Positions 6,433 through 13,593 of a stretch of DNA of 14,036 nt are shown piece after piece. Source of the DNA: an uncultured Traorella sp. (GTDB taxonomy: Bacteria; Bacillota_I; Bacilli_A; Erysipelotrichales; Erysipelotrichaceae). Below the pieces are notes generated by a model. The model was not told where the DNA came from, searched no databases, and worked only from the letters and a program-made list of their open reading frames with translations. The position numbers and the translations under genes are program-made. Location: assembly GCA_945938205.1 (NCBI GenBank), contig CAMEUL010000010.1, positions 1 through 14,036 of the forward strand. The letters are read 5' to 3'. The first letter of the stretch is position 1. Every line of letters begins with the position of its first letter.

Positions 6433-7242
6433 ATGAATCATTCACGATTTCCTTTAGCTCTAGTGATGATACAGCCAGATGCTTTACCTGGCAGTTATCT
6501 TAACAACGGTAAAACATTTGAAGAAATTAAGCAGGATGTTTATAAGGAAGCAAAAATGATAACAGATATGGGCTTTGATGGTTTTATCTTGCAGAATATG
6601 CATGATGGTCCTGTAAGTCAGCAAGCAAGACAGGAAACAATTGCCTATATGACCATATTGGGAAATATGATTAAAACAAGTTTTCCAGATAAGATTTTAG
6701 GAATTCTTGTAAATTGGGATGGTATTGCTTCACTCGCAGTAGCAGAAGCAGTACATGCTGATTTTGTTCGTGTTGAACATCTTTATACTGGTGTCAGTGT
6801 ATGTGATACTGGATTTATGTATGGACAATGCGCAGAAATTTGTGAATTTAAAAAGAGAATCGGTTCTACAATTCCTGTATATGCAGACGCTCAGGAAGTC
6901 AACAGCACTTATGTAGCACCTAAATCAAAGGTCGACTGTGCTCGCGATGTTGTCCGCTCAGCATTTGCTGATGGTGTATTCATGAGTGGAAGCAGTACAG
7001 AGAACAGTATTGAAATCGTAAAACAGGTTAAAGAAAAACTTCCAGGAGTCCCTGTATTCTTAGGAGGAGGAGCAACTGGAGACAACATTTGTGATTTGAT
7101 GCAATACTATGATGGTGTAAGTGTTGCTACATGGATCAAAAACGGAAACATGAGAAACCCAATTGATCCAAAAAGAGCAGAAACTTTCTTAAGCGAAATT
7201 AATAAAGCTAGAGAACTGAGAAAGGCTAAACAAAATGGTTAA
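6433..7242 (+). CDS. BtpA/SgcQ-family TIM-barrel protein
   Basis: A 269-residue protein of the BtpA family (PF03437; E. coli SgcQ is a member). Family-like segments: LPGS near the N-terminus (18-21), GILVNWDGIASLAVAEAV (90-107) followed by HADFVRVE, PVYADAQEVNS (148-158), DGVFMSGSSTENSIEIVK (180-197) and the phosphate-binding-like FLGGGATGDNI (209-219) with DGVSVATWIKNG. This architecture resembles phosphate-binding TIM barrels such as those of the tryptophan and histidine pathways. The biochemical reaction of the SgcQ branch is not established; the photosystem-assembly role of cyanobacterial BtpA is unlikely here. In E. coli sgcQ also lies beside PTS genes, supporting a role in sugar-phosphate metabolism, perhaps as aldolase, epimerase or isomerase. 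GGAGG (6419-6423) precedes the ATG; only 2 bases separate it from the gene before. Confidence 0.88.
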   Translation: MNHSRFPLALVMIQPDALPGSYLNNGKTFEEIKQDVYKEAKMITDMGFDGFILQNMHDGPVSQQARQETIAYMTILGNMIKTSFPDKILGILVNWDGIASLAVAEAVHADFVRVEHLYTGVSVCDTGFMYGQCAEICEFKKRIGSTIPVYADAQEVNSTYVAPKSKVDCARDVVRSAFADGVFMSGSSTENSIEIVKQVKEKLPGVPVFLGGGATGDNICDLMQYYDGVSVATWIKNGNMRNPIDPKRAETFLSEINKARELRKAKQNG

Positions 7243-7636
7243 TTACATTGTTTGTGGACACGGAAATTTCGCGACAGGATTGGAAAGTTCTGTGAAATTA
7301 TTAGCTGGTGAAGCGCCTGCTGTAAAGTATGTTGATTTTACTCAGGATTTGTCTCAAGATACTTTATGTGACAAATTTGAAGAAGTTTATAACAGCTTTA
7401 CGGATGCATCAAGTGTTGTAATACTAACAGATATAGTCGGAGGAACTCCATTTAAGACAGCTGTTACTTTCTCATTAAGCCATGAAAATGTATATGTAAT
7501 ATCAGGAACAAACTTACCTTTGATGTTACAGGTTGCAATTTCAAATCTTGATGATGAAAACATTAAGGATCAGTTGAATGAAATGATCAGTTCTTCAAAA
7601 GAAGCTATGTTTATGTTTGATAAAGACTCTTTTTAA
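7235..7636 (+). CDS. PTS mannose-family EIIA component
   Basis: A 133-residue EIIA-Man domain (PF03610) encoded alone. His9 in VCGHGNFA is the expected phosphorylation site accepting phosphate from HPr, and the conserved LTDIVGGTPF (64-73) contains the nearby Asp66. Size matches the single-domain EIIA of this class. The start overlaps the end of the BtpA gene by 8 bases, a sign of translational coupling. Placing EIIA after the putative enzymes and not beside EIIB ties those enzymes to the transporter as one unit. It is followed by a structured 119-base gap before the transketolase genes. Confidence 0.94.
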   Translation: MVNYIVCGHGNFATGLESSVKLLAGEAPAVKYVDFTQDLSQDTLCDKFEEVYNSFTDASSVVILTDIVGGTPFKTAVTFSLSHENVYVISGTNLPLMLQVAISNLDDENIKDQLNEMISSSKEAMFMFDKDSF

Positions 7637-7755
7637 AAGATATTAGAAAGAATCAAACGGTATTGAACCAAAAATATCAAAAAAGAGTGGGGTGGCAACG
7701 CCCCACTATCATTTACAATGATTTGACAAAAGTTATCAGATGATAGGAGAAAAAT
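7637..7755 (+). promoter_or_regulatory. Structured intercistronic leader before the transketolase genes
   Basis: This is the only long gap inside the operon. It contains GATATT (7639-7644) complementary to AATATC (7673-7678), a G/C-rich hairpin (7686-7707) and the segment CTATCAT (7706-7712). Its bases can pair either locally (ATCATT 7708-7713 with AATGAT 7717-7722) or with ATGATAG (7740-7746), which overlaps the start of the ribosome binding site AGGAG (7745-7749). Mutually exclusive pairings next to a ribosome site suggest translational control or mRNA processing. No promoter with a matching -10 was found. Confidence 0.45.
7686..7707 (+). other. G/C-rich hairpin in the operon gap
   Basis: AGTGGGG pairs with CCCCACT (7 bp) around an 8-base loop TGGCAACG. 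No run of T follows, so it is a poor intrinsic terminator. It is more likely a stabilising or processing hairpin that could set different levels for the PTS and transketolase parts of the message. The stretch GGGGTGGCAACGCC partly resembles the T-box consensus AGGGTGGNACCGCG (10 of 13 defined positions). Confidence 0.6.
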
Positions 7756-8583
7756 ATGTATAACAAAGAAGAACTTTGTAAATATTCAAACAATATACGA
7801 AAAAACATTGTAAAAATGATTGCTCATGCGAAAAGCGGACATCCGGGAGGATCTCTTTCCGCAGTAGATATGATTACCTGTCTGTATTTCAATGTAATGG
7901 ATATCAATCATGAAAATGTTAACAGCATAGAGAGAGATCGCTTTGTCTTAAGCAAAGGACATGCTTCTCCACTTTTATATGCAGTACTGGCAGAAAAAGG
8001 TCTTATTCCGGAAGAAGAATTGATGACTTTCAGACAGATCAATTCAAGACTCCAGGGGCATCCAAATATGAATTATGTTCCAGGAGTGGATATGTCAACG
8101 GGTTCATTAGGACAGGGTATTTCCTGTGCTGTAGGAATGGCCATGGCCAATAAACTGGATGAAAACAATCATCGTGTTTATGTGTTGCTGGGTGATGGAG
8201 AATGCGAAGAAGGACAGGTTTGGGAAGCAGCCATGGCTGCAGCTCACTATAAACTTGATAATCTATGCGCTATGATTGATTACAATGAATTGCAGATTGA
8301 TGGAAGCATTCATGATGTTATGGATCCTTCGCCACTTGATAAGAAGTTTGAAGCATTTGGATGGCATGTGATCGAAATTGATGGACATGATTATGATCAG
8401 ATTGAAAAAGCTTTTGAAGAAGCTAAAACTGTCAAAGGATGTCCAACATTGATTTTTGCTCATACAACTAAAGGAAAAGGTGTTTCTTTCATGGAAAATC
8501 AGGCTGGATGGCATGGTAGCGCTCCTAACGAAGAACAACTGAAAACTGCATTAGAGGAGTTAGGAGGTAACGATCATGACTAA
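7756..8583 (+). CDS. Transketolase, N-terminal (thiamine diphosphate-binding) subunit
   Basis: A 275-residue protein equal to the first domain of transketolase. Visible motifs: SGHPGG (27-32), [11 protein letters not shown] (66-76), STGSLGQG (114-121), and the thiamine diphosphate and metal motif [17 protein letters not shown] (144-160) with the later YNE (176-178). Full-length transketolase is about 650 residues; here the enzyme is split, and the partner subunit overlaps the end of this gene by 8 bases. Transketolase moves two-carbon ketol units between sugar phosphates. Its place at the end of a PTS operon suggests either a link of the product to the pentose phosphate pathway or direct action on a branched or unusual ketose phosphate, as in the apulose-4-phosphate transketolase of apiose use. 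AGGAG (7745-7749) precedes the ATG. Confidence 0.95.
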   Translation: MYNKEELCKYSNNIRKNIVKMIAHAKSGHPGGSLSAVDMITCLYFNVMDINHENVNSIERDRFVLSKGHASPLLYAVLAEKGLIPEEELMTFRQINSRLQGHPNMNYVPGVDMSTGSLGQGISCAVGMAMANKLDENNHRVYVLLGDGECEEGQVWEAAMAAAHYKLDNLCAMIDYNELQIDGSIHDVMDPSPLDKKFEAFGWHVIEIDGHDYDQIEKAFEEAKTVKGCPTLIFAHTTKGKGVSFMENQAGWHGSAPNEEQLKTALEELGGNDHD

Positions 8584-9496
8584 AATGGCTACAAGAGAAG
8601 CTTATGGAATTGCTTTGGCAGAGCTGATCAAGGAAAATGAAAATGTTGTTGTATTAGATGCCGATCTAACAAAATCGACAAAAACCATTGATGCCAAGAA
8701 AGCCTGTCCAGCACGTCATTTCAATATGGGAATTCAGGAAGGAAACATGATGAGTACTGCTGCCGGTCTTGCAGCCAGCGGCAAAATAGTCTATGCATCA
8801 AGTTTTGCGATATTTGCAGCAGGCAGAGCTTATGAACAAATTCGTAACAGTATTGGCTATCCACATTTAAATGTAAAGATTTGTGCCACACATGCCGGTA
8901 TCAGTGTTGGTGAAGATGGTGCAAGCCATCAGGCAATTGAAGATCTGGGCCTGATGAGAGGCATTCCTAATATGAAGGTCTTTCAGCCATGTGATGAAAC
9001 AGAAACAAAAGCTATCATCAAAGCAGTATCCGAAATCGAAGGCCCTTGCTATATTCGACTTGGCAGAGGGGCCGTAGAAGATGTATTCGATGAAAACTAT
9101 CATTTTGAATGTGGTAAAGGAATTGTGCTCCAAAAAGGAGAAAAAGTGGCTATTGTTGCAACTGGTCTGATGGTACAGGAAGCCCTCAAAGCAGCAAAAG
9201 AACTGGAATTTGCTCCAACTATTGTCAATATGCCTAGCATCAAACCAATTGATGAAGAATTATTGATTGAACTGGCAAAAACACATGATTATATTCTAAC
9301 CTGTGAAGAACATAGTATTATCAATGGATTGGGCAGCGCTGTGTGTGAAACATTGGCACCTTATAATCTGTGTAAGATCATTCGCTTAGGCGTTCAGGAC
9401 ACTTTTGGTGAAAGTGGTAAAACAAGTGATTTGCTTGAAAAATATGGATTGAATTCAAAATTCATTGTTAATAAAATTCATGATATAATAAAATAA
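8576..9496 (+). CDS. Transketolase, C-terminal (pyrimidine-binding) subunit
   Basis: A 306-residue protein matching the central pyrimidine-binding and C-terminal domains of transketolase. [10 protein letters not shown] (49-58) carries Glu55, the residue that activates the cofactor. [21 protein letters not shown] (104-124) is the classic His-rich substrate segment, and the C-terminal domain has [10 protein letters not shown] and [13 protein letters not shown]. Start ATG 8576 lies 7 bases after a strong AGGAGGT (8562-8568) and overlaps the previous gene, as expected for two subunits made in equal amounts. It should form the active site together with the upstream product. It is probably the last catabolic gene of the operon, though no terminator follows and transcription may continue into the next genes. 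Confidence 0.95.
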   Translation: MTKMATREAYGIALAELIKENENVVVLDADLTKSTKTIDAKKACPARHFNMGIQEGNMMSTAAGLAASGKIVYASSFAIFAAGRAYEQIRNSIGYPHLNVKICATHAGISVGEDGASHQAIEDLGLMRGIPNMKVFQPCDETETKAIIKAVSEIEGPCYIRLGRGAVEDVFDENYHFECGKGIVLQKGEKVAIVATGLMVQEALKAAKELEFAPTIVNMPSIKPIDEELLIELAKTHDYILTCEEHSIINGLGSAVCETLAPYNLCKIIRLGVQDTFGESGKTSDLLEKYGLNSKFIVNKIHDIIK

Positions 9497-9514
9497 AAAA
9501 AGAGGAAATGAGTT

Positions 9515-10180
9515 ATGAAAAAAGAAGAGACCACATTATTAATATTCTTTATAGTCCTGATATTATTCTTGATCCTATATCGTATATTAACAAAGGTTTA
9601 TACAAAATCCCTGGTAAACTCTTTTAAAGAGGATACAGGGAAATTTGAAAAAACATTGAATTCATTAATTGCTAAACTGCTTTTTCCTCCCTACAATCGG
9701 GAATTTATGTATTTGAATTACTGTGTCTTACATAAAAAAGGTAAGAAAGTGTCTGAACAGATTGAAAAACTAGATTCGATGCGAATCAATAATGAACAGC
9801 ATCTTGCAGTATACAAAACGGCAATTCAGTATTATGTTTCTGTTAACAATGAAAAAGAAGCCAGAAATATTCAAAAGAAGCTGAATGAATTCATTGAAAA
9901 GAACCAACTTGATTCGAAAATCAAGGAAACTGTTGATGCAGAACTTAATATATTCTTTACAAAAGATATTTCAACGCTTTCCTATATTGACGGCAAACTG
10001 GAAAATTGCAGTGATTTAGATAAAGTAGAATGGAATTTCAAAAAAGCAGTTGTTCTGAAAGCTAATGATCGTTTAGAAGAAGCGAAAGAATGCATGAAAA
10101 TTGTCATCGAAAACACAAAGAATCCTGAGCAGAAAAAAGCAATGCAGGAAATACTGGATAACAATCTAAAGGATCTGTAA
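9515..10180 (+). CDS. Membrane-anchored helical-repeat (TPR-like) protein of unknown function
   Basis: I do not recognise a named family. The 221-residue product has one N-terminal membrane segment (about 8-24, TLLIFFIVLILFLILYR) after a short Lys/Glu-rich start, so it is likely anchored with the rest on the cytoplasmic side. The remaining part is charged and helical, with repeated A/L/Y-rich helices such as HLAVYKTAIQYYVSVNNEKEARNIQKK (about 96-122) and the TPR-like WNFKKAVVLKANDRLEEAKECM (173-194). Ribosome site AGAGGA lies 8 bases before the ATG. It follows the transketolase gene after 18 bases and precedes the HAD gene by 4 bases. It may be co-transcribed with the sugar operon but is probably a housekeeping scaffold protein. 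Confidence 0.75.
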   Translation: MKKEETTLLIFFIVLILFLILYRILTKVYTKSLVNSFKEDTGKFEKTLNSLIAKLLFPPYNREFMYLNYCVLHKKGKKVSEQIEKLDSMRINNEQHLAVYKTAIQYYVSVNNEKEARNIQKKLNEFIEKNQLDSKIKETVDAELNIFFTKDISTLSYIDGKLENCSDLDKVEWNFKKAVVLKANDRLEEAKECMKIVIENTKNPEQKKAMQEILDNNLKDL

Positions 10181-10184
10181 AGTA

Positions 10185-10996
10185 ATGAAAACTTTATATG
10201 TAACTGATTTAGATGGAACACTGCTTAGAAGCAACGAACGGACCAGTGATTTCACAAATCAAACCATCAATAAACTGGTTGATATGGGAATGGTTTTTTC
10301 GTATGCGACAGCCAGGTCCTTTAAGACGGCTCATAAAGTGACTGCCGGGATGAGTGCAGAATTTCCGGTCATTGTTTACAATGGAACTCTTATTGTAGAT
10401 AATTTGACTGGTGAGATTCTTATTTCACATTTTTTTGATGATGCAGAAAAAAAGAAATACTTCATGATCTGATCTCACATGATATTTACCCTATTGTGTA
10501 TTCTTTAATAGATGGCAATGAAAAATTCTCTTATGTACAAGAACGCAATACTATTGAAATGCAAGAATTCATTGCTACCAGAAAAGGGGATGTCAGAGAT
10601 AATCCGGTAAACAATGTAGATGATTTATATAAGGGAGACTGCTTTTATATTAACTGCATTGATTCTAAAGAAAAACTGGAACCATTATATTTAAAATATA
10701 AAGATAAGTACCCAACGTTTTTCGGCGAAGATATTTATCTTCACAGTCAATGGCTGGAAATACTCCCGCATAATGTTTCAAAAGCCAATGCAGCAATGCA
10801 ATTAAAAGATCTGCTGGGATGTGAAAAACTGGTGGTTTTTGGCGATGGAACGAATGATATCGATATGTTTATGGCAGCGGATGAAGCATACGCTGTTTCT
10901 AATGCATCAGAGGAACTGAAAAAACTTGCAACTGATATTATAGGAAGCAATAATGAAGATGCCGTTGCGAAATGGCTGCTGAATCATATTATTTAA
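10185..10996 (+). pseudogene. Cof-type HAD-IIB hydrolase, reading frame interrupted by a -1 shift
   Basis: Two consecutive frames together give a normal 270-residue Cof-type sugar-phosphate or FMN phosphatase. Frame 0 (from 10185) has the nucleophile motif VTDLDGT (D8, D10) and motif II ATARS, but ends at TGA 10470-10472. The other frame continues from 10454 with EILHDLISHD..., Lys200 (NVSKANA) and the metal motif FGDGTND (219-225), ending at 10996. The second part has no ribosome site of its own. The switch falls on A_AAA_AAG (10448-10454) inside a 7-A run: a -1 slip there gives exactly the homologous continuation. It could be a programmed frameshift, a phase-variable A tract, a true lesion or a sequencing error. 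All motifs outside the switch are intact, arguing against long decay. Confidence 0.8.
10448..10454 (+). other. A_AAA_AAG slippery heptamer at the HAD frame switch
   Basis: Frame-0 codons around the site are GAA AAA AAG AAA TAC, so the heptamer is in the phase needed for -1 slippage, the same heptamer as in E. coli dnaX. After slippage the next codons are GAA ATA CTT. A weak 5-bp stem (TCATG 10462-10466 with CATGA 10478-10482) begins 7 bases downstream, a usual spacing, but no upstream Shine-Dalgarno-like stimulator is clear. Confidence 0.55.
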
Positions 10997-11062
10997 CATG
11001 ATTGAAATCAAAAAGGATCTTTTCTTTTTTCTATAATATAAAAAGATATGAATATTTGAATG

Positions 11063-11091
11063 AAACAAGTGATTATCACTTGTTTTCTTTT
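11063..11091 (+). terminator. Intrinsic terminator after the HAD gene
   Basis: AAACAAGTGA (11063-11072), loop TTA, TCACTTGTTT (11076-11085) form a perfect 10-bp stem followed by a T-rich tail TCTTTT. It separates the upstream unit from the pullulanase promoter. A weaker A/T-only hairpin (AAAAG/CTTTT, 11011-11023, with a following T run) lies just upstream and may assist. Confidence 0.85.
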
Positions 11092-11092
11092 G

Positions 11093-11120
11093 TTGAGATT
11101 TATAGGAATTATGGTATAAT
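11093..11120 (+). promoter_or_regulatory. Pullulanase promoter (extended -10), likely leaderless transcript
   Basis: A consensus TATAAT (11115-11120) with TGG immediately upstream makes an extended -10; TTGAGA (11093-11098) is a fair -35 at 16 bp. The expected transcript start, about 7 bases after the -10, coincides with the A of the pullulanase ATG (11127). No ribosome binding site lies between. No in-frame start codon exists between 11127 and the upstream in-frame stop at 11103-11105. Confidence 0.75.
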
Positions 11121-11126
11121 CAAACC

Positions 11127-13238
11127 ATGAGACAGACGAAATATTTTGAAGCATATTTGGATGATTTTACGACCATCGTTATTTACATGTCAAAACAGAG
11201 CTATGAAGGATGCAGCCGTTTTTTTTATTTGCAGGATGAGAAAGGAGAATTGGAGGAACTGACCATTCAGATGGTGGAACCTACCAGCAAAAACTATAAT
11301 AAATATACCTGTACCTCAAAAAAACGAATTGAATTAGGAAAACGATATCATGTTCTTCATGAATTTGCGAGAAGATGTGTCCTGAAAACAGGATATATTA
11401 CAAAAATGGATGAATTCGATGAACTTTATGCATATGATAAAGATTATCTGGGGGCTGTTGATTCCAAAGAAAAGACCACCTTCAAGATCTGGGCTCCAAC
11501 CGCTACGAATGTGCATTTGTGTTTGGAAAACAAAAGCTATGTCATGGAAAGAAAAGAAAGAGGAATCTTTGAACTGACCATTAAAGGAAACCTTGAAAAG
11601 CAGTGTTATCATTATTATGTGCGTGTGGATGGAAACTGGATTTCCTGTCAAGACCCTTATGGAAAGAGTTCATTAGCAAATTCGAAATACAGTATCATTG
11701 TCAATGAAGAACGTTTTATGAATAAAAAGGCAGATTTGCCACCTCTTGAAAAATATACAGATGCCATCATTTATGAGATGAATGTTCGTGACTTTACGGC
11801 GCAGAATTTGAATCATGATTTCAGACATTCGAAACAATTTCTGGGTGTTGTGGAAGAAAATGAACAGACGCGCACCAAAGAAATAGGATTTTCCTATCTC
11901 AAAAAACTGGGGGTGACCCACGTTCAGCTGATGCCCGTTCTGGATTTTGCCAGTATTGATGAAAATCATCCGGAAGTATTCTACAACTGGGGTTATGATC
12001 CGGCTCAATTCATGACGTTGGAAGGAAGCTACAGCTCAGATCCTAATGATCCATATGCGAGAATTGAAGAATTCAAAACAATGGTGGATGAATTTCATAA
12101 AGCAGGTATCCGTGTAATCTTGGATGTTGTATTCAATCATGTGTTCGAGTTGGAAGATATGTGTTTGGAGAAATTGGTTCCCAATTATTTCTTTCAAATG
12201 AACCAGAAAGGGTATTTTTCTAACGGAAGCTGGTGTGGCAACGATTTTGATTCCATGCGGAAGATGGCAAGAAAATATCTGATAGATTGCTGTACTTATC
12301 TGATGAAGATGTATCAGGTGGACGGATTCCGTTTTGATCTGATGGGTATTTTGGATGTGGAAACCATGAATCAGATTCAGAAGGAATGTGAAAAAATTGA
12401 TCCAAATGTCATGATTTATGGTGAGGGATGGAATATGCCGAGTTTTCTGGATCAGTCCCTACGTGCGACCATTGCCAATGGAGATAAGATTTCTCGCATT
12501 GGACAGTTCTCAGACCGTTTCCGTGATGTCGTAAAAGGGAAAACAAACATGGAAGAAATCTACCAGAAAGGATTCTGTGCAGGAAATACAGATGAAATAG
12601 AAGTGATGAAGGATGTGCTGAGTGCATCAGTGACCAATCAGTATGCTGATCAATATTTTGTGAATCCTTCCAATGCCATCAATTATGTAGAATGTCATGA
12701 CAATCAGACATGTTGGGATAAATTAAAAGAATGCTGTAAGGAAGATACGCGAGAAAAGCGAATCATGCGTCATGAAATGTGCATTGCCGCTGTATTGTTT
12801 GCACAAGGAGTTCCATTTCTTCATTCCGGACAGGAATTTGCCCGTACCAAATATGGCAAACCAAACACCTACAACAGTAAGGATGATATCAACTGGATCA
12901 ACTGGGATCGCAAGAACACCTATGAAATGATCGTGAATTATACGAAAGACTGCATTGAATTAAGAAAACAGCATGCCTGCTTACGTTATGCCACCAAAGA
13001 AGAAGTTCAAAAGAATGTACACTTTTCGGATATAGAAGGCAAGTGTCTGGCATATTATACAAAGGATGACACTGAAGAACTGATGATCTTCTTCAACCCT
13101 TGTGATCGTGAATTTAATTATTCATTTGATCATACACGTCAGTTGTTATTCTATAATGGAAAAGTGGATAATGAAATAGTCAATGGCTATCTCAAGATTC
13201 AGCCACTTAGTGTTATCGTACTGAAAAAGGAACTTTAA
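11127..13238 (+). CDS. pulA: Type I pullulanase (glycogen/starch debranching enzyme)
   Basis: A 703-residue GH13 enzyme cleaving alpha-1,6 branches of glycogen, pullulan or limit dextrins. An N-terminal pullulanase-associated domain (about 1-105) is followed by a CBM48-like domain (FKIWAPTATNVHLCLE, 119-134, to about 195) and the catalytic barrel. The type I signature YNWGYDP is at 286-292, region I DVVFNHV 333-339, the nucleophile D404 in DGFRFDLMG, the acid E433 in YGEGWN, and D525 in VECHDN. No signal peptide or anchor is present, so it acts inside the cell, probably on stored glycogen or imported dextrins. It has its own promoter and terminator-bounded unit, unrelated to the PTS operon. 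The ATG lacks a ribosome binding site and lies where transcription should begin. Confidence 0.96.
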   Translation: MRQTKYFEAYLDDFTTIVIYMSKQSYEGCSRFFYLQDEKGELEELTIQMVEPTSKNYNKYTCTSKKRIELGKRYHVLHEFARRCVLKTGYITKMDEFDELYAYDKDYLGAVDSKEKTTFKIWAPTATNVHLCLENKSYVMERKERGIFELTIKGNLEKQCYHYYVRVDGNWISCQDPYGKSSLANSKYSIIVNEERFMNKKADLPPLEKYTDAIIYEMNVRDFTAQNLNHDFRHSKQFLGVVEENEQTRTKEIGFSYLKKLGVTHVQLMPVLDFASIDENHPEVFYNWGYDPAQFMTLEGSYSSDPNDPYARIEEFKTMVDEFHKAGIRVILDVVFNHVFELEDMCLEKLVPNYFFQMNQKGYFSNGSWCGNDFDSMRKMARKYLIDCCTYLMKMYQVDGFRFDLMGILDVETMNQIQKECEKIDPNVMIYGEGWNMPSFLDQSLRATIANGDKISRIGQFSDRFRDVVKGKTNMEEIYQKGFCAGNTDEIEVMKDVLSASVTNQYADQYFVNPSNAINYVECHDNQTCWDKLKECCKEDTREKRIMRHEMCIAAVLFAQGVPFLHSGQEFARTKYGKPNTYNSKDDINWINWDRKNTYEMIVNYTKDCIELRKQHACLRYATKEEVQKNVHFSDIEGKCLAYYTKDDTEELMIFFNPCDREFNYSFDHTRQLLFYNGKVDNEIVNGYLKIQPLSVIVLKKEL

Positions 13239-13239
13239 T

Positions 13240-13593
13240 ATGACCAAAAGAAACATTATTCCTACAATTTTCCTCATGCTGTTCACTTGTGGCATATATT
13301 ATCTTTACATGATCTATACTCTAACAAGTGAAGTGAACCGATTGACAAATCAATATAAAAACAATCCAGCCATGGATCTTCTTTTATCCATTGTTACCTG
13401 TGGTCTTTATCAGATTTACTGGTTTTATAAGATTGGAAAACAGCTTGAAGATACTGAAAATGAACTTGGAATGCATAACAGTTCCATTTCTATTCTCTGC
13501 CCAATCTTGGCTGTCTTTGGATTTGGCATTGTATCCATGTGCATTTTGATCAGTGAAGAAAACAATATCATTGATGAAAAAGAAATTATCTGA
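13240..13593 (+). CDS. DUF4234-type small membrane protein
   Basis: A 117-residue protein with three hydrophobic segments (about 6-27, 46-66, 81-103). Two related motifs, TCGIYYLYMIYTL (16-28) and TCGLYQIYWFYKIGKQ (54-69), form an internal repeat typical of DUF4234 proteins, whose function is unknown. A possible site AAGGA (13227-13231) at the end of the pullulanase gene serves the ATG, which follows the stop codon after 1 base, so the two genes are translated from one message. The C-terminus is polar and faces the overlapping next gene. Confidence 0.82.
   Translation: MTKRNIIPTIFLMLFTCGIYYLYMIYTLTSEVNRLTNQYKNNPAMDLLLSIVTCGLYQIYWFYKIGKQLEDTENELGMHNSSISILCPILAVFGFGIVSMCILISEENNIIDEKEII

Noticed and set aside
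7686..7707. T-box riboswitch
   Set aside because: The core similarity is partial (10 of 13) and the 119-base gap cannot hold stem I and the specifier loop; the downstream genes are also not amino-acid related. Kept only as a structured hairpin.
7723..7751. Internal promoter with TTGACA before the transketolase genes
   Set aside because: No -10-like sequence lies 16-18 bases downstream (GGAGAA or similar), and that area is the ribosome binding site.
10496..10996. Independent second HAD gene starting at GTG 10496
   Set aside because: There is no ribosome site and the sequence begins in the middle of the HAD fold; residues before it (EILHDLISHD) continue the homology in the same frame.
11032..11037. 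TATAAT as a second promoter between the HAD gene and the terminator
   Set aside because: No -35 at a suitable distance, the region is simply A/T-rich, and the terminator at 11063 lies directly downstream.
11334..12627. Several minus-strand frames of 60-111 codons across the pullulanase gene
   Set aside because: All lie antisense to conserved catalytic regions and lack ribosome sites or homology.
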